Shown piece after piece: positions 62,401 to 64,000 of a DNA stretch of 64,000 nucleotides. This stretch comes from Ophioderma brevispina (lineage: Eukaryota; Echinodermata; Ophiuroidea; Amphilepidida; Ophiodermatidae): contig JAMKCH010007261.1 in assembly GCA_023653785.1 (NCBI GenBank), positions 1 to 64,000 on the forward strand. The letters run 5' to 3'. Within the stretch, counting starts at the first letter, position 1. Every line of letters starts with the position of its first letter. A program made the translations under genes and the position numbers. The notes under the pieces are model-generated. The model was not told where the DNA came from. It ran no database searches and saw nothing but the letters and a program-made list of their open reading frames with translations.

Positions 62401-64000
62401 AATACACTCACCTGGTTCCTCTACAATTACTTCTAAACCAGCTCCATTCAAGCATCTCATTGTGACAAAATACATGGCTAAGTTTTGCAAAATGCCTTCA
62501 AAGCTGTCATTCATTGCTGTGTAATTCTGACCAATGCTGATGAAATCCTGTAGGTCTGTATCACCTGCACTAGTTCCAATGGCCCAGAAACATTCCTAGA
62601 GGTTGACCAAAACAAAATTGAATTGGCCTTTGTGAGATATTTTAACCTTTCGACCTGGTAGATTCTGTGTAGGTTGAAACATTTAAGCCAGTGATTTTTG
62701 AGATGGCTTCCCAAATGAGCTGCGGTCATTTGGGAAGCCATCTCAAAATCTCCAACCTTAAACCAGGCTTCTTTAGACTCATTTTAATTCCAAATATGGT
62801 CATGAAAATGCAAAATTTTGAAATTTTGTGAAAAAACATACATCAGTCCTTGGACCGCTTGTGTTGCCTACCATCACGGTTTGTGAATAATAGGCCTAAC
62901 ATGACCTTTGACCTTCGTATGTGACCTTTGACCTTATAAACAAATGAGGGTTTGCATGTAAACTCCATAAAGTTTGGTTCCAATTGAACTTCAACTTTTC
63001 AAATGAGATCAATTTCATATTTTCAGCCTATCTTACAACTTGACCTCACATGACCTTTGACCTTCGTATGTGACCTTTGACCTCATCAACAAATGGGGGA
63101 TGCCAAGTTGCACCTGTTACCCAAGTTTGCTTTAAATCCATCTAAGTATGTGGATATTACAGGCAAATGTTAACCCTTTTTCACAACAGACATCAACAAA
63201 AACAGACAACAGACATCAACAGTGGACAAAGTGATCCCTGTGTGTCTTCCTGCCGTAATGCACAAAGTGATCCCTATGTGTCTTCCTGCCTTAAGGCAGG
63301 TGACGCAAAAATTGGGCATAATTATACCCTTTCCATCTACTCTATATCATGTGATTTATTCTTAACAGAATAAAGTACACAATAAAAATAGGTGCAAAGG
63401 GAATGACAAAATGGTGTCAAAATCTGAAAAGAAATGACCTCCTACCAACTCTAGTTGCATGCATGTCTCAAAGGATTAAAGGTCCATGGTCAGATCACTA
63501 ATAGCCTCGTCCCCCAGGAACCCCAGATTTTACCAAAGTTTGGTATCAGAAGAAAGCTACTATTTTTCTCATTTACCCTGTGAAATCTTAGGGCCAAAGG
63601 ATGTTTGGTTTGGATGTTATGAGTGAAATATGCCCCCATTTTGGTCGACCAATATTAATTTTACACAGTACTCTAAGGGGATTACAAAATCATGTTTTTA
63701 GCTCTCACTTCAAAACGGTTTGAAATATTGGCACAAATCTTTACAGGTAGGGTTTTGGAGTGAAGGCTATTCTATCAAGAGTACATATTTTTAGACTTAA
63801 ATCGGGTCATCCCCCCTTTAATATTATAGGTGACAAAATAATACTAAGGAATTCAAACTACTATTCCACCAAATTTAGAGAAAATCATCTATCAAGACAG
63901 TGGGCATAGCCTGCCTTTAATCTATGACTACCAAAGTTCTTACCTTAACCTCACTTTCAACATCTTCAAAACTGAACCCAATCATGATGGTGCTGTTACT
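2270..64000 (-). CDS. Large mosaic extracellular protein gene, FN3-like / cadherin-like / Calx-beta / SEA (partial, multi-exon)
   Basis: About 20 short exons on the minus strand follow one another with GT..AG (once GC..AG) borders. Most junctions agree in phase: 0, 1, 1, then 2-1-0-1, then runs of phase 1 and 1-2-1-2 in the SEA part. Domain order is FN3-like WAIGT repeats, a Cys-bearing segment, cadherin/VCBS-like repeats, two Calx-beta domains and two SEA domains. These families occur in extracellular adhesion and matrix proteins; Calx-beta often binds calcium and SEA domains sit near membranes or self-cleave. The first exons lie beyond base 64000. No transmembrane segment or convincing 3' UTR was found. 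Three junctions do not agree in phase, so exons are missing or indels exist. The gene identity is unknown; the adhesion role is inferred from domains only. Confidence 0.8.
2485..3056. mobile_element. Foldback (long TIR) element
   Basis: Arms 2485-2712 and about 2830-3056 are near-perfect inverted copies. The left starts TACACCTGGCACAAAAAGTA and the right ends with its complement. The loop is about 115 bases. No transposase is present, so it is non-autonomous. It lies in the intron splitting SEA domain 2. Confidence 0.85.
3381..3549 (-). CDS. Exon: SEA domain 2, first half
   Basis: The acceptor TTTCTTCAG|TT and donor TTTTT|gtgagt give 169 bases, phase 1 to 2. It reads LQSSITLPNVMYSPALADP, then LAENVKQALEEMFADVPGEQ. 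It shares the 'SSITL...', 'L.D..S..F' and 'VPGEQ' positions with the first SEA unit, showing tandem duplication. Confidence 0.87.
3650..3995 (+). repeat. Degenerate tandem repeat built on GGGGTCTTTGGGTGA
   Basis: About seven copies of a 35-45-base unit centred on AATAGGGGTCTTTGGGTGAC lie head to tail with small changes. No coding sense was found. Confidence 0.7.
3998..4155 (+). mobile_element. tRNA-derived SINE fragment
   Basis: A B-box-like GGTTGTGGGTTGGAGTC is followed by text related to the fuller SINE at 45767 (TTGCTTACCTCTCTCTC, GAAATGGGAAACTGTTAG). The head and tail are missing. Confidence 0.5.
4329..4498 (-). CDS. Exon: SEA domain 1, second half
   Basis: The acceptor ACATTTTAG|GG and donor GCCAG|gtaaaa give 170 bases, phase 2 to 1. 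It reads SESGTIQVNFDLNSIG, VLLQVINDAISTGQLGGFSV and EEVTLEP. 'GsI.V.f.l' followed by a helix is the SEA second half. The G-[ST]xV self-cleavage motif of mucin SEA domains is only loosely matched (SGTI), so cleavage is uncertain. Confidence 0.85.
4602..4904 (+). pseudogene. Non-LTR retrotransposon ORF2 C-terminal remnant
   Basis: The open frame reads WAEWRCLNRLRTRTGRSK, HKWGY-type LQKWGYLKA, then CGCGTAPQTMEHLLVCSLL. 'LNRLRT..gr....l.kWg......C.CG...QTmeHll.CpL' is the standard end of LINE ORF2. It sits antisense in the SEA 1 intron, 5' truncated. Confidence 0.8.
5177..5345 (-). CDS. Exon: SEA domain 1, first half
   Basis: The acceptor TTATTTCCAG|CT and donor TTTAC|gtgagt give 169 bases, phase 1 to 2. 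It reads LASSITLTEAAFFPELADS, then VTAALTSLFSEVPGEQVITI. The 'f..l.......a....L.......i..v.f' layout matches the first helix and strand of SEA domains. It has the same length and phases as 3381-3549. Confidence 0.85.
5415..6042. mobile_element. 628-bp TIR element (copy 1)
   Basis: It begins GTCGCCCGCATCACATACTG and ends in the complement (GTATGTGATATGGGCGAC). GAAATG flanks both sides, a likely target duplication. Sub-terminal words TTTCACATAC and TCACATACAGACTTAT recur inside. A copy of identical length is at 57328-57955. Confidence 0.85.
6306..6984. mobile_element. TTAA-bounded MITE with internal tandem duplication
   Basis: It starts TTAAAGCGGCACTGGCACAT and ends ATGTGCCAGTGTCTCTTTAA, about 20 bp of inverted repeat bounded by TTAA. 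Inside, about 143 bases at 6611-6748 are repeated at 6754-6897 (each begins TGCATACAGCGTGCG). The second copy has a few extra bases around GTCGCCGGCGAC. Confidence 0.8.
7071..7097 (-). CDS. 27-base microexon linking Calx-beta to SEA
   Basis: The acceptor TTTTTTCTTTCAG|TA and donor CACAG|gtaaat bound exactly 27 bases, phase 1 to 1, encoding about VPDMTGQGT. It keeps frame between 7940 and the SEA exon at 5345. A strong polypyrimidine tract supports it. The short Gly/Thr-rich linker suits a hinge. Confidence 0.65.
7940..8150 (-). CDS. Exon: Calx-beta 2, second half
   Basis: The acceptor GCTTTGCAG|ATG and donor TCTG|gtaggt give 211 bases. It reads MSSVTASSADYTRAEPTITF, EGFVTVHIAEDDEEEEAEVF and LEAEITITNSG. 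The acidic DDEEEEAEVF is the usual 'DD..vE.dE.F' Calx-beta signature. Entry needs phase 0 while the exon before leaves at phase 1, so this junction is again one base out, or a different splice site is used. Confidence 0.8.
8320..8817. mobile_element. Foldback element
   Basis: Arms 8320-8478 and 8661-8817 are inverted copies (TTAAAGCAATAACAGCACAT against its complement; GATTTTGTAATTAGA against TCTAATTACAAAATC). The spacer is about 180 bases. It is non-coding and lies in the intron between Calx-beta 2 halves. Confidence 0.75.
9509..9613 (-). CDS. Exon: Calx-beta 2, first half
   Basis: The acceptor TTCCCAACAG|CC and donor GTCA|gtaagt give 105 bases, phase 1 to 1. It reads ATYEMKAVAYTVAESDRTVD, then VFVTRTGYKEIEGTV. 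It has the same exon length and phase as the first Calx-beta opening exon. Confidence 0.85.
10293..10536 (-). CDS. Exon: Calx-beta 1, second half, frame broken by one base
   Basis: The acceptor TATCTGCAG|AT (plus-strand 10537-10538) and donor ATGAAG|gtaagt bound 244 bases. Phase 1 to 1 would need 243. The frame reads DISTMDMEASASSLDPDYKL, then LTPETFKSSVLSDEHQMATL, and hits TGA near 10322. The last bases in the neighbouring frame read PTETVVTIRDDE, the expected Calx-beta end. One surplus base around 10335-10345 explains both. The family's 'ETF.v.Ls' motif is present. Confidence 0.8.
10540..12380. other. Intron sequence with nothing firmly assigned
   Basis: There is no exon with a fitting frame, and short open stretches on the minus strand at 11371-11679 have no recognisable domain. 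A GC-richer patch at 12090-12340 (GGGCCCAGGGTCCTAGGGGA) is probably old transposon debris. Confidence 0.4.
12386..12750. mobile_element. MITE with ~25-bp TIRs
   Basis: It starts near ATACGTGGATTTTGGGTTTC and ends with GAAAACCCAAAATCCACGTAT. About 365 bases, no ORF. Confidence 0.75.
13007..13111 (-). CDS. Exon: Calx-beta 1, first half
   Basis: The acceptor TAATTACAG|CT and donor CATAG|gtacaa give 105 bases, phase 1 to 1. It reads KFSWELTEYSAYEFDESIQ, then VTVIRTGFLARTSS. 'f......y...E.....v.V.RtG' is the opening of Calx-beta domains. The matching exon of the second domain (9509-9613) has the same length and phases, showing duplication of a two-exon unit. Confidence 0.85.
13703..13844 (-). CDS. 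Exon: end of cadherin-like repeat
   Basis: The acceptor CTTCAAGAG|TCT and donor CCAAA|gtaagg give 142 bases, phase 0 to 1. It reads SYSWVMTTLTYRPENGYSG, then LDSVRVLAKDNEGALSQ and SIDVV. 'ltY.P..gysG.Dsv.v.a.D..G..s' is the standard C-terminal half of the repeat. The acceptor could be a few bases away; this choice keeps frame with the GC-donor exon. Confidence 0.8.
14586..14819 (-). CDS. Exon: cadherin-like repeat with a GC donor
   Basis: The acceptor TTTGCCCAG|ATC and donor GCAAAG|gcaagt give 234 bases, phase 0 to 0. It reads ILVDENSADLPTPNTF, YDGELDSILTIEILQPEHG and CGLILPDAK. The donor is GC rather than GT but otherwise perfect consensus. The entry phase (0) does not match the exit of 27385 (1), so a small exon is probably missing in the 12.6-kb intron. 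Confidence 0.8.
15010..15294. mobile_element. TTAA-bounded MITE, 285 bp
   Basis: It starts TTAAAGGTGCATTTCATGAT and ends ATCATGAAATGCCCCTTTAA. The TTAA at both ends suggests piggyBac-type target choice. Confidence 0.75.
15470..15905. repeat. Dispersed repeat carrying AGGTCA half-sites
   Basis: It contains several AGGTCA words, including a perfect direct repeat with one-base spacing at 15759-15771. Related copies lie at 40785-41090, 44690-44900, 56070-56450 and 62850-63300. Confidence 0.65.
16180..16710. repeat. TACCACA-rich repeat
   Basis: The words ATATACCACA, CAAACTACCACA and the complement TGTGGTAT occur about ten times on both strands. The end TGTGGTATTTTGTGCTCCT loosely mirrors the start, so it may be a decayed TIR element. 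Confidence 0.5.
16745..16868. mobile_element. Split CAGCTGTTTGA-type MITE, piece 1
   Basis: It matches the first third of the copy at 51155-51568 (TAGGGACATGCAAGAG, then TATTACCT). The match stops at about 16868, and the next part of the element appears at 18111. Confidence 0.6.
17101..17289 (+). pseudogene. THAP-like zinc-finger remnant
   Basis: From ATG it reads MGGSGKKCKFSGCTNSDKKY and NETNCVKFHC, then two stops. It continues in the same frame with ECECRQPYRMHRFTNGK. C-x4-C, then KFH.., then a downstream Arg/Thr-rich stretch resembles a THAP-type finger. It may come from a P-element-like transposon or a domesticated gene. The family call is tentative. Confidence 0.4.
18111..18160. mobile_element. 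Split MITE, piece 2
   Basis: TAGGCCTACCAAAGGTCA and TATGTTATAGCGCCCTCTAT match the middle of the CAGCTGTTTGA MITE. It is only about 50 bases long, between two insertions. Confidence 0.6.
19332..19680. mobile_element. TTAA-type MITE inserted in the RT of the DIRS remnant
   Basis: It is related along its length to the better-preserved copy at 46171-46527 (both begin AAAGGTGCAACG, share ATTTCTTACC and TTTGTACCAAAGAAA, and end GCACCT). RT-like coding stops at its left edge and resumes after its right edge. Confidence 0.75.
21600..21895 (+). pseudogene. DIRS tyrosine recombinase remnant
   Basis: One frame reads LSHRQGSGQKIDSLEPVSAR, then LPLCSVRSP. A frame change follows and it reads ALKRYLDRTKTLSYAKTIWL. 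'LCpVRaLkrYLdRTk.l......l' is the well-known DIRS/Ngaro recombinase core stretch. The catalytic HxxR and Tyr parts were not identified here. Confidence 0.65.
22430..23172. other. Gene-free AT-rich sequence
   Basis: Only homopolymer runs and the recurrent phrase GTGCCCCTTTAAGAAAA near 22678 (a TTAA-MITE-like end). No exon or complete repeat seen. Confidence 0.4.
23173..23400. mobile_element. Split CAGCTGTTTGA-type MITE, piece 3
   Basis: CCCATAGAAAG, CAATGAAATTCATCAATTTA, then AAAAGTGTGTCGCCATTGAT follow the order of the final part of the copy at 51155-51568. It ends AAGCTGTGCA, a worn terminal repeat. Confidence 0.65.
23400..26040. other. Gene-free intron sequence with minor repeats
   Basis: A phrase of about 55 bases around TTTCCCTCATAAAATCGAAG (24533) recurs at 24729. 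At 25280-25790 GTAGAC/GTCTAC and GCTAC words are frequent. No coding exon recognised. Confidence 0.4.
26042..26125. repeat. Short inverted repeat
   Basis: Arms AACCAAAATCGAGGTGCCCA and TGGGCACCACCATATTTGGTT face each other across about 35 bases. Probably a tiny MITE. Confidence 0.6.
27051..27380 (-). pseudogene. Two tandem copies of the second half of the cadherin-like exon
   Basis: Copies begin at 27051 and 27216, exactly 165 bases apart and 165 from the true exon start at 27381. Each carries the last ~90 coding bases and the gtatgt donor. The rest of the unit is intron sequence. The upstream half-exon and its acceptor are absent, and the nearest AGs give the wrong frame. Confidence 0.85.
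27385..27555 (-). CDS. Exon: cadherin/VCBS-like repeat
   Basis: The acceptor TTCTGTAG|GC and donor ATGA|gtatgt give 171 bases, phase 1 to 1. It reads TLMYKLTGSDANGDSFRFSL, HGTATLDPDGSFKYVPCP and CSGVDTVDVM. The 'L.g.D.dgd...f.l......GtatldpdGsf.Y.p..g..g.Dt' pattern is that of cadherin-like/VCBS repeats. Two degenerate copies of its second half follow in the intron. Confidence 0.88.
27883..28272. mobile_element. CAGCTGTTTGA-type MITE, copy a
   Basis: It begins CAGCTGTTTGAAAGTCTCAT and ends TTAAACAGCTATGA. About 390 bases, related throughout to 53857-54258 and, inverted, to 51155-51568. Confidence 0.8.
28454..28700 (+). mobile_element. Left end of a GC-rich inverted pair
   Basis: ATGCACTTGTCAATTTCAAT then CCCGGTCCTGGGGTCCCGGG is the inverted match of 40490-40535. 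CCGGGA and TGTACAAAAA words repeat inside. It may be the end of a DNA transposon. Confidence 0.6.
29462..30281. mobile_element. 820-bp TIR element with repeated GACGGATGTTGA sites
   Basis: It starts GGTGTATTACATAGTGACGG and ends CCGTCACTATGTTATACACC. The 12-base word GACGGATGTTGA or a near variant occurs nine times in both orientations (29477, 29655, 29852 rc, 29899, 29914, 29954, 29990 rc, 30046, 30255 rc). No ORF. Confidence 0.85.
30600..30728 (-). repeat. DIRS inverted terminal repeat, left
   Basis: About 125 bases match the complement of 38877-38997 with scattered substitutions and small gaps. It carries GAGTGCGCACAC, a short palindrome also kept on the right. Confidence 0.8.
30862..30975 (-). 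repeat. DIRS internal complementary region
   Basis: TCAGGCTTGAATGGTAAGTA is the complement of the left terminus at 30602-30619. CCTACATCTCATAGTACGTT and CCCATTCAAGCTTGACTA follow, matching the complement of the right terminus. Complements of both ends side by side is the classic DIRS circle-junction template. Confidence 0.7.
31117..31851 (-). pseudogene. DIRS tyrosine recombinase, C-terminal part
   Basis: One frame holds LVLQASLADTTKSTLFLVAA with GIRQE, like 'LK.lt.KtlFLlAla.g.r..E'. Another frame, at 31117-31521, holds IQDIRDAMGWACSYTFHLVY followed by LRDV, the 'i..aagW.s..tF..fYlrd' motif with the nucleophilic Tyr. The frame changes between them. Recombination of element DNA into the genome is the family's known role; this copy should be inactive. 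Confidence 0.7.
31852..32897. mobile_element. TIR DNA element inserted in the recombinase gene
   Basis: It begins CGTGTGTCCCCCAAAAAAAC and ends GTTTTTTTTTGACACACG. The arms continue for about 70 bases (TGGTGGCAGGC, AGTTTGAACAA, TTGACTAC on the left against complements on the right). The interior is AT-rich, unlike the GC-rich host element. Non-coding. Confidence 0.8.
32905..33168 (-). pseudogene. DIRS tyrosine recombinase, N-terminal part
   Basis: It reads ARRPTTRRIYNSRLIKHRYE, then WRSVTGTSPCLPPALHDRIT. 's.sTrr.Y.skw..F..wC' is the usual start of the recombinase SAM-like domain. It is separated from the C-terminal part by the 1-kb insertion. Confidence 0.55.
33630..33654 (+). repeat. 25-base uninterrupted C tract
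   Basis: A pure poly-C run. Other C or G runs of 8-14 lie at 30843, 34610 and 24470. It could form G-quadruplex or i-motif structures and is prone to length error. Confidence 0.9.
35669..37050. repeat. GC-rich degenerate tandem repeats (GGTGATCCC core)
   Basis: CGCGGTGATCCC and similar words recur every 12-25 bases at 36290-36540. A 55-65-base unit with CACGGCTTCCGGGAACGGTC repeats at 36700-37050. The 296-residue minus-strand open frame here is rich in R, D, H and P because of the repeat and is unlikely to be a protein. Confidence 0.65.
39219..39405 (+). repeat. Dispersed repeat (GGGCCCTTAGG family), copy 1
   Basis: GGGCCCTGTAGCAGATTAAG, CACTTTAGTGCGA, GGGGGGCCCTGAGAGCAATT and CCTAAATCCGCCACT are shared in order with 49325-49500. 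Confidence 0.7.
40245..40535 (-). mobile_element. Right end of the GC-rich inverted pair
   Basis: TAGTCCCGGGACCCCCAGGG then CCGGGATTGAAATTGACAAG is the complement of 28454-28497. It shares internal CCGGGATTGTCACAC and TGTACAAAAAA words with the left end. Confidence 0.6.
40785..41520. repeat. Composite dispersed repeat (AGGTCA part plus TTTGGTTTGGATG part)
   Basis: The first half carries GGTCACCAAGGTCACATGAG. The second half (AAAGGTCCGTGGCTCAATCA, GTTTGGTTTGGATGTTATGA) is copied at 63478-63830. Confidence 0.7.
41599..41755 (-). CDS. Exon: VCHT segment and lead into cadherin-like repeats
   Basis: The acceptor ATTTCAG|GTA and donor GGAG|gtatga give 157 bases, phase 0 to 1. It starts VCHTRGEYPTPTADTFF, supplying the Cys partner and His of the preceding motif, and ends NDPPEITNIPAGLTIPKDGG, a typical opening of a cadherin/VCBS-like repeat. 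The next exon is 14 kb away across the nested transposons. Confidence 0.85.
41994..42117. mobile_element. Truncated copy of the TTAA MITE at 55033
   Basis: CCACAAGTTTGTTTTCCACA, GTGCATGCAAGTGCCAGGCT and GGAACAAGCACCTTTAAA follow the 3' part of 55033-55375. Confidence 0.7.
42152..42240 (-). CDS. Exon: W-x-DA-x-x-x-C segment
   Basis: The acceptor TTTTTTAG|AT and donor GAG|gtaatc give 89 bases, phase 1 to 0. It reads DLGQWMDASLTCGTDSTP, then TRVLTVE. Joined to the previous exon it gives YWEP-DLGQWMDASLTC, similar to 'YW.p....W.da..tC', a segment common in large invertebrate ectodomains just before a 'vCH.t' motif. Confidence 0.85.
42345..44560 (+). mobile_element. Non-LTR retrotransposon remnant (RT to 3' end)
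   Basis: In changing frames: TYFDLADAFGSV (RT block A), FKRGVFQGDP (block B), FCLITADNRK (after the catalytic block), then AEKSDLNREIHIYNLPLPER, YTWRHNSIIISVI and TLPPSILPTAQRPIYIINNT near 43800-43950. The last two resemble the 'grYTWRHdsvl' and 'iPp..l.TaqRPDlvi' C-terminal motifs seen in some LINEs. Many stops and frameshifts. A 3' UTR-like stretch ends with TAATAATAAAA-type text near 44550. Confidence 0.75.
44690..45085. repeat. Dispersed repeat, AGGTCA family fragment
   Basis: It shares CTGAATGCATGTTTT-type start, ACACACTACCAAGGCAATCC and TTTTGTGCCCTCTTGCA with 41105-41155. Only part of the AGGTCA block remains. Confidence 0.55.
45206..45317 (-). pseudogene. Tandem copy of the 3' part of the preceding exon plus donor
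   Basis: A 112-base unit repeats the end of exon 45353-45492, its GTAAGG donor and about 40 intron bases with a few substitutions. No acceptor precedes it, so it should not be spliced in as an ordinary exon, but it offers a decoy donor. Confidence 0.75.
45353..45492 (-). CDS. Exon: extracellular segment, partly duplicated downstream
   Basis: The acceptor TTATGCAG|GG and donor CCAG|gtaagg give 140 bases, phase 2 to 1. It reads RVLGYLEPYFYISILAQQ, then VDVGDMPRVLYWEP. The last part with its donor is copied in tandem just downstream in the intron (45206-45317). Confidence 0.8.
45767..46064 (+). mobile_element. tRNA-derived SINE
   Basis: A-box-like GGTCCAGTGGATA and B-box GGATTCGAGTCCC, then body TTGGGCAAGGCACTTTACCT and CTCTCTCCACCCAGG, and tail AAAGGTGCTATATAAATG with ATTT repeats. 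This order is that of tRNA-headed SINEs. Target repeats were not resolved. Confidence 0.8.
46171..46527. mobile_element. TTAA-bounded MITE, 357 bp
   Basis: It starts TTAAAGGTGCAACGAGAGAT and ends ATCTCTCGTTGCACCTTTAA, a perfect ~20-bp inverted repeat with TTAA on both sides. Sister of the copy inside the plus-strand DIRS remnant. Confidence 0.9.
47436..47589 (-). CDS. Exon: beta-rich segment before the Cys-pair region
   Basis: The acceptor ATTTGACAG|GT and donor ACTCG|gtaaga give 154 bases, phase 1 to 2. The product includes LNTGQSLLVGKLSQADVEVE and ISNPKLTLAGSVSRELQTR. No named domain was recognised. It joins exactly to 45492 (CG|G). Confidence 0.75.
47935..48180 (+). repeat. Dispersed repeat (GTA microsatellite start), copy 1
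   Basis: (GTA)n, then CCCGCTAACGGGGGTGG, GACCGGATGCCCTTCCTGAC and TTGTTCTACCAGGGTAACCA. The inverted copy is at 60470-60720. Confidence 0.75.
49325..49500 (+). repeat. Dispersed repeat (GGGCCCTTAGG family), copy 2
   Basis: Sister of 39219-39405 (GGGCCTGTAGCAATTTAAGG, GGGGCCCTGAGAGCACTATT, CTTAAATCCACCACT). It ends in a T-run. Confidence 0.7.
49590..50790 (+). repeat. Satellite-like tandem array, ~120-bp unit, about 10 copies
   Basis: Units share CCATCCAGACATCTATACAT, CAAAATACATTTTGTGCACC, CATCAGTATTAACATTTTTT and GCATATACCGACATCTGG. Copies differ mostly by one-base indels in homopolymers and runs of double consonant bases, which looks like read or assembly noise as much as divergence. Confidence 0.85.
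50910..50972 (-). CDS. Candidate small exon (weak)
   Basis: Between the acceptor TTTATCCAG|G and donor TGGAG|gtatta, 63 bases read KRREEADGAVTIRIEYCNNW in the frame carried from 55761 (phase 2 in, phase 2 out). The composition looks coding, but the exit phase does not fit the exon at 47589. It may be chance. Confidence 0.25.
51155..51568. mobile_element. CAGCTGTTTGA-type MITE, inverted copy
   Basis: It starts CACAGCTGTTTGAACCCCAT and ends near GACTTTCAATCATCTGTGA. It is co-linear with the complement of 53857-54258. Confidence 0.8.
51570..53460. other. Gene-free intron sequence
   Basis: A phrase around TTTTTGCATAATTATGCAAAT recurs at 52120, 52255 and 52398 in units of about 140 bases with GTCACCA.CAACATG, a weak tandem repeat. 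No exon seen. Confidence 0.45.
53465..53677 (+). pseudogene. LINE ORF2 C-terminal remnant
   Basis: It reads NTMAFHIPRSRIDYHRNSFF, then PRTTREWNFLPETAVKA, and ends TFKEAIQLV. '....p..r.d....SFfPRTireWN.LP......s...Fk' is the end of many CR1/L2/jockey-like ORF2 proteins. Only the final 70 residues remain, with a natural stop. Confidence 0.8.
53857..54258. mobile_element. CAGCTGTTTGA-type MITE, best copy
   Basis: It starts TCACAGCTGTTTGA and ends TCAAACAGCTGTGA, a perfect 14-bp TIR, flanked by TA on each side. 402 bases, no ORF. Confidence 0.88.
54648..54990. mobile_element. TTAA MITE (GGCACTATTAGTG family), copy 1
   Basis: It starts TTAAAGGCACTATTAGTGAT and ends AATCACTGATAGTG. Internal TTGTCCGTACGGACACTTAC-like palindrome (GTCCGTACGGAC) is shared with copies at 58818 and 59886. 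Confidence 0.75.
55033..55375. mobile_element. TTAA-bounded MITE, 343 bp
   Basis: It starts TTAAAGGTGCGTGTTCCGAT and ends ATCGGAACAACCACCTTTAA. Its right part is the source of the truncated copy at 41994. Confidence 0.8.
55502..55668. repeat. Long near-perfect hairpin
   Basis: The left arm GGGGCTTATTATATTCAACA..CTCAGTGCACCCA..TTTATTCCGT and the right arm ACGGAATAAAGCGTGTAAT..CGAATATAATAAGCCCC pair over about 70 bases each with few mismatches. The loop is about 22 bases. A compact foldback element. Confidence 0.85.
55761..55974 (-). CDS. Exon: second WAIGT-type repeat, body
   Basis: The acceptor tgcatag|AATATTG and donor GGCAA|gtaagt give 214 bases, phase 1 to 2. The product reads YCVGSSETIEDDIVPCTG, then VSGCVKIANGQFMYMP and TYDLTEFKIVDSNRTEDP. 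The 'DDIVP.T.VG' run matches the second half of the same repeat family. Four cysteines are visible, probably two bonds. The next recognised exon starts at a different phase, so something between them is missing. Confidence 0.8.
56070..56450. repeat. Dispersed repeat, AGGTCA family
   Basis: It contains ACAAAGGTCACATGAGGTCA and TGACCTCTAAAGACCTCTAG, co-linear with 40790-41105. Confidence 0.7.
57328..57955. mobile_element. 628-bp TIR element (copy 2)
   Basis: It starts GTCGCCCACATCACATACTG and ends CAGTATGTGATGTGGGCGAC. The length is identical to the copy at 5415, with sequence divergence throughout. AAGT flanks both outer sides if one extra C/G is counted in the TIR. It abuts the donor of exon 57979 by only 24 bases. 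Confidence 0.85.
57979..58149 (-). CDS. Exon: link and start of second WAIGT-type repeat
   Basis: The acceptor TTTATTCAG|GT and donor TACA|gtatgt give 171 bases, phase 1 to 1. It starts GILVEFDMPSVDGTEAEP, the counterpart of the 'SDGv.vD.t.P' linker seen between repeats, and ends CWTASGNPDIKLYS, like the 'W...pdi..y.y.vG' strand. The 5' join to 62412 is exact (G|GT). Confidence 0.85.
58670..60460. repeat. Tandem duplication of a ~0.7-kb block
   Basis: The block CATTGTGTCTGGGTCTGTTA to AAATGTTTGGTCAGGTTTT occurs at about 58679-59728 and 59750-60456. Each contains one GGCACTATCAGTG MITE (58818-59504 and 59886-60243). The first is longer because of a foldback insertion. Confidence 0.85.
59072..59421. 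mobile_element. Foldback element inserted in the first duplicate block
   Basis: About 350 bases with arms of ~120 bases (ATTTCCCTTCTGAGAAGTGG, CAAAATACCTATTTTAGCAC, AGAGAAAATGGTCTC against complements) around a loop ending in a T run. The second block has the empty site (GAGAATTCTTATTCTACA). Confidence 0.85.
60470..60720 (-). repeat. Dispersed repeat, inverted copy 2
   Basis: It is complementary to 47935-48180 (CTGGTAGAACTAAAAAGAAG, TCACAAAGGGCATCCGGTCA, CATTAGCGGGGACATAACC). Confidence 0.75.
61056..61130 (+). tRNA. tRNA-like sequence, probable tRNA-Thr(AGU) pseudogene
   Basis: D-arm TGGCTCAGTTGGTTAGAGC and T-arm GCCGGTTCGAATCCGGC are perfect. The anticodon loop resembles CTAGTAA (AGU). The anticodon stem needs a bulged C, and the outer three acceptor pairs fail (AGT against GCGC), so it is likely non-functional or SINE-derived. 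A T-run follows at 61139, fitting a pol III stop. Confidence 0.55.
62412..62595 (-). CDS. Exon: core of FN3-like WAIGT repeat
   Basis: The acceptor is ..ctag|GAATG and the donor CCAG|GTGAGTG. The 184 bases enter at phase 0 and leave at phase 1. The product contains ECFWAIGTSAGDTDLQDF, then a YTAMNDSFEG segment and YFVTMRCLNGAGL. This 'WAIGT..G..D...F..vG' and 'YyVTvra.NgAGL' pattern is familiar from large invertebrate extracellular proteins with FN3-like folds. The family reading is from memory of the pattern, not a search. Confidence 0.85.
62697..62748. repeat. Perfect 22-bp palindrome with 7-base loop
   Basis: TTTGAGATGGCTTCCCAAAT and its exact complement surround GCTGCGG. It lies about 100 bases upstream of exon 62412-62595 on the transcribed strand. 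Confidence 0.85.
62850..63830. repeat. Composite dispersed repeat with DR1 AGGTCA sites
   Basis: TGACCTTTGACCT occurs at 62902, 62922, 63051 and 63071 (each two AGGTCA sites spaced by one base on the minus strand). The second half is co-linear with 41180-41520. Confidence 0.75.
63944..64000 (-). CDS. Exon (5'-most in window): start of FN3-like WAIGT repeat
   Basis: Reads SNSTIMIGFSFEDVESEVK and ends AAG|gtaaga at 63943, phase 0. The 5' border is outside the window. The 'W/F..F.D.ES.I' pattern is the usual first strand of the repeat completed in the next exon. The phase-0 join to 62595 is exact. Confidence 0.75.
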
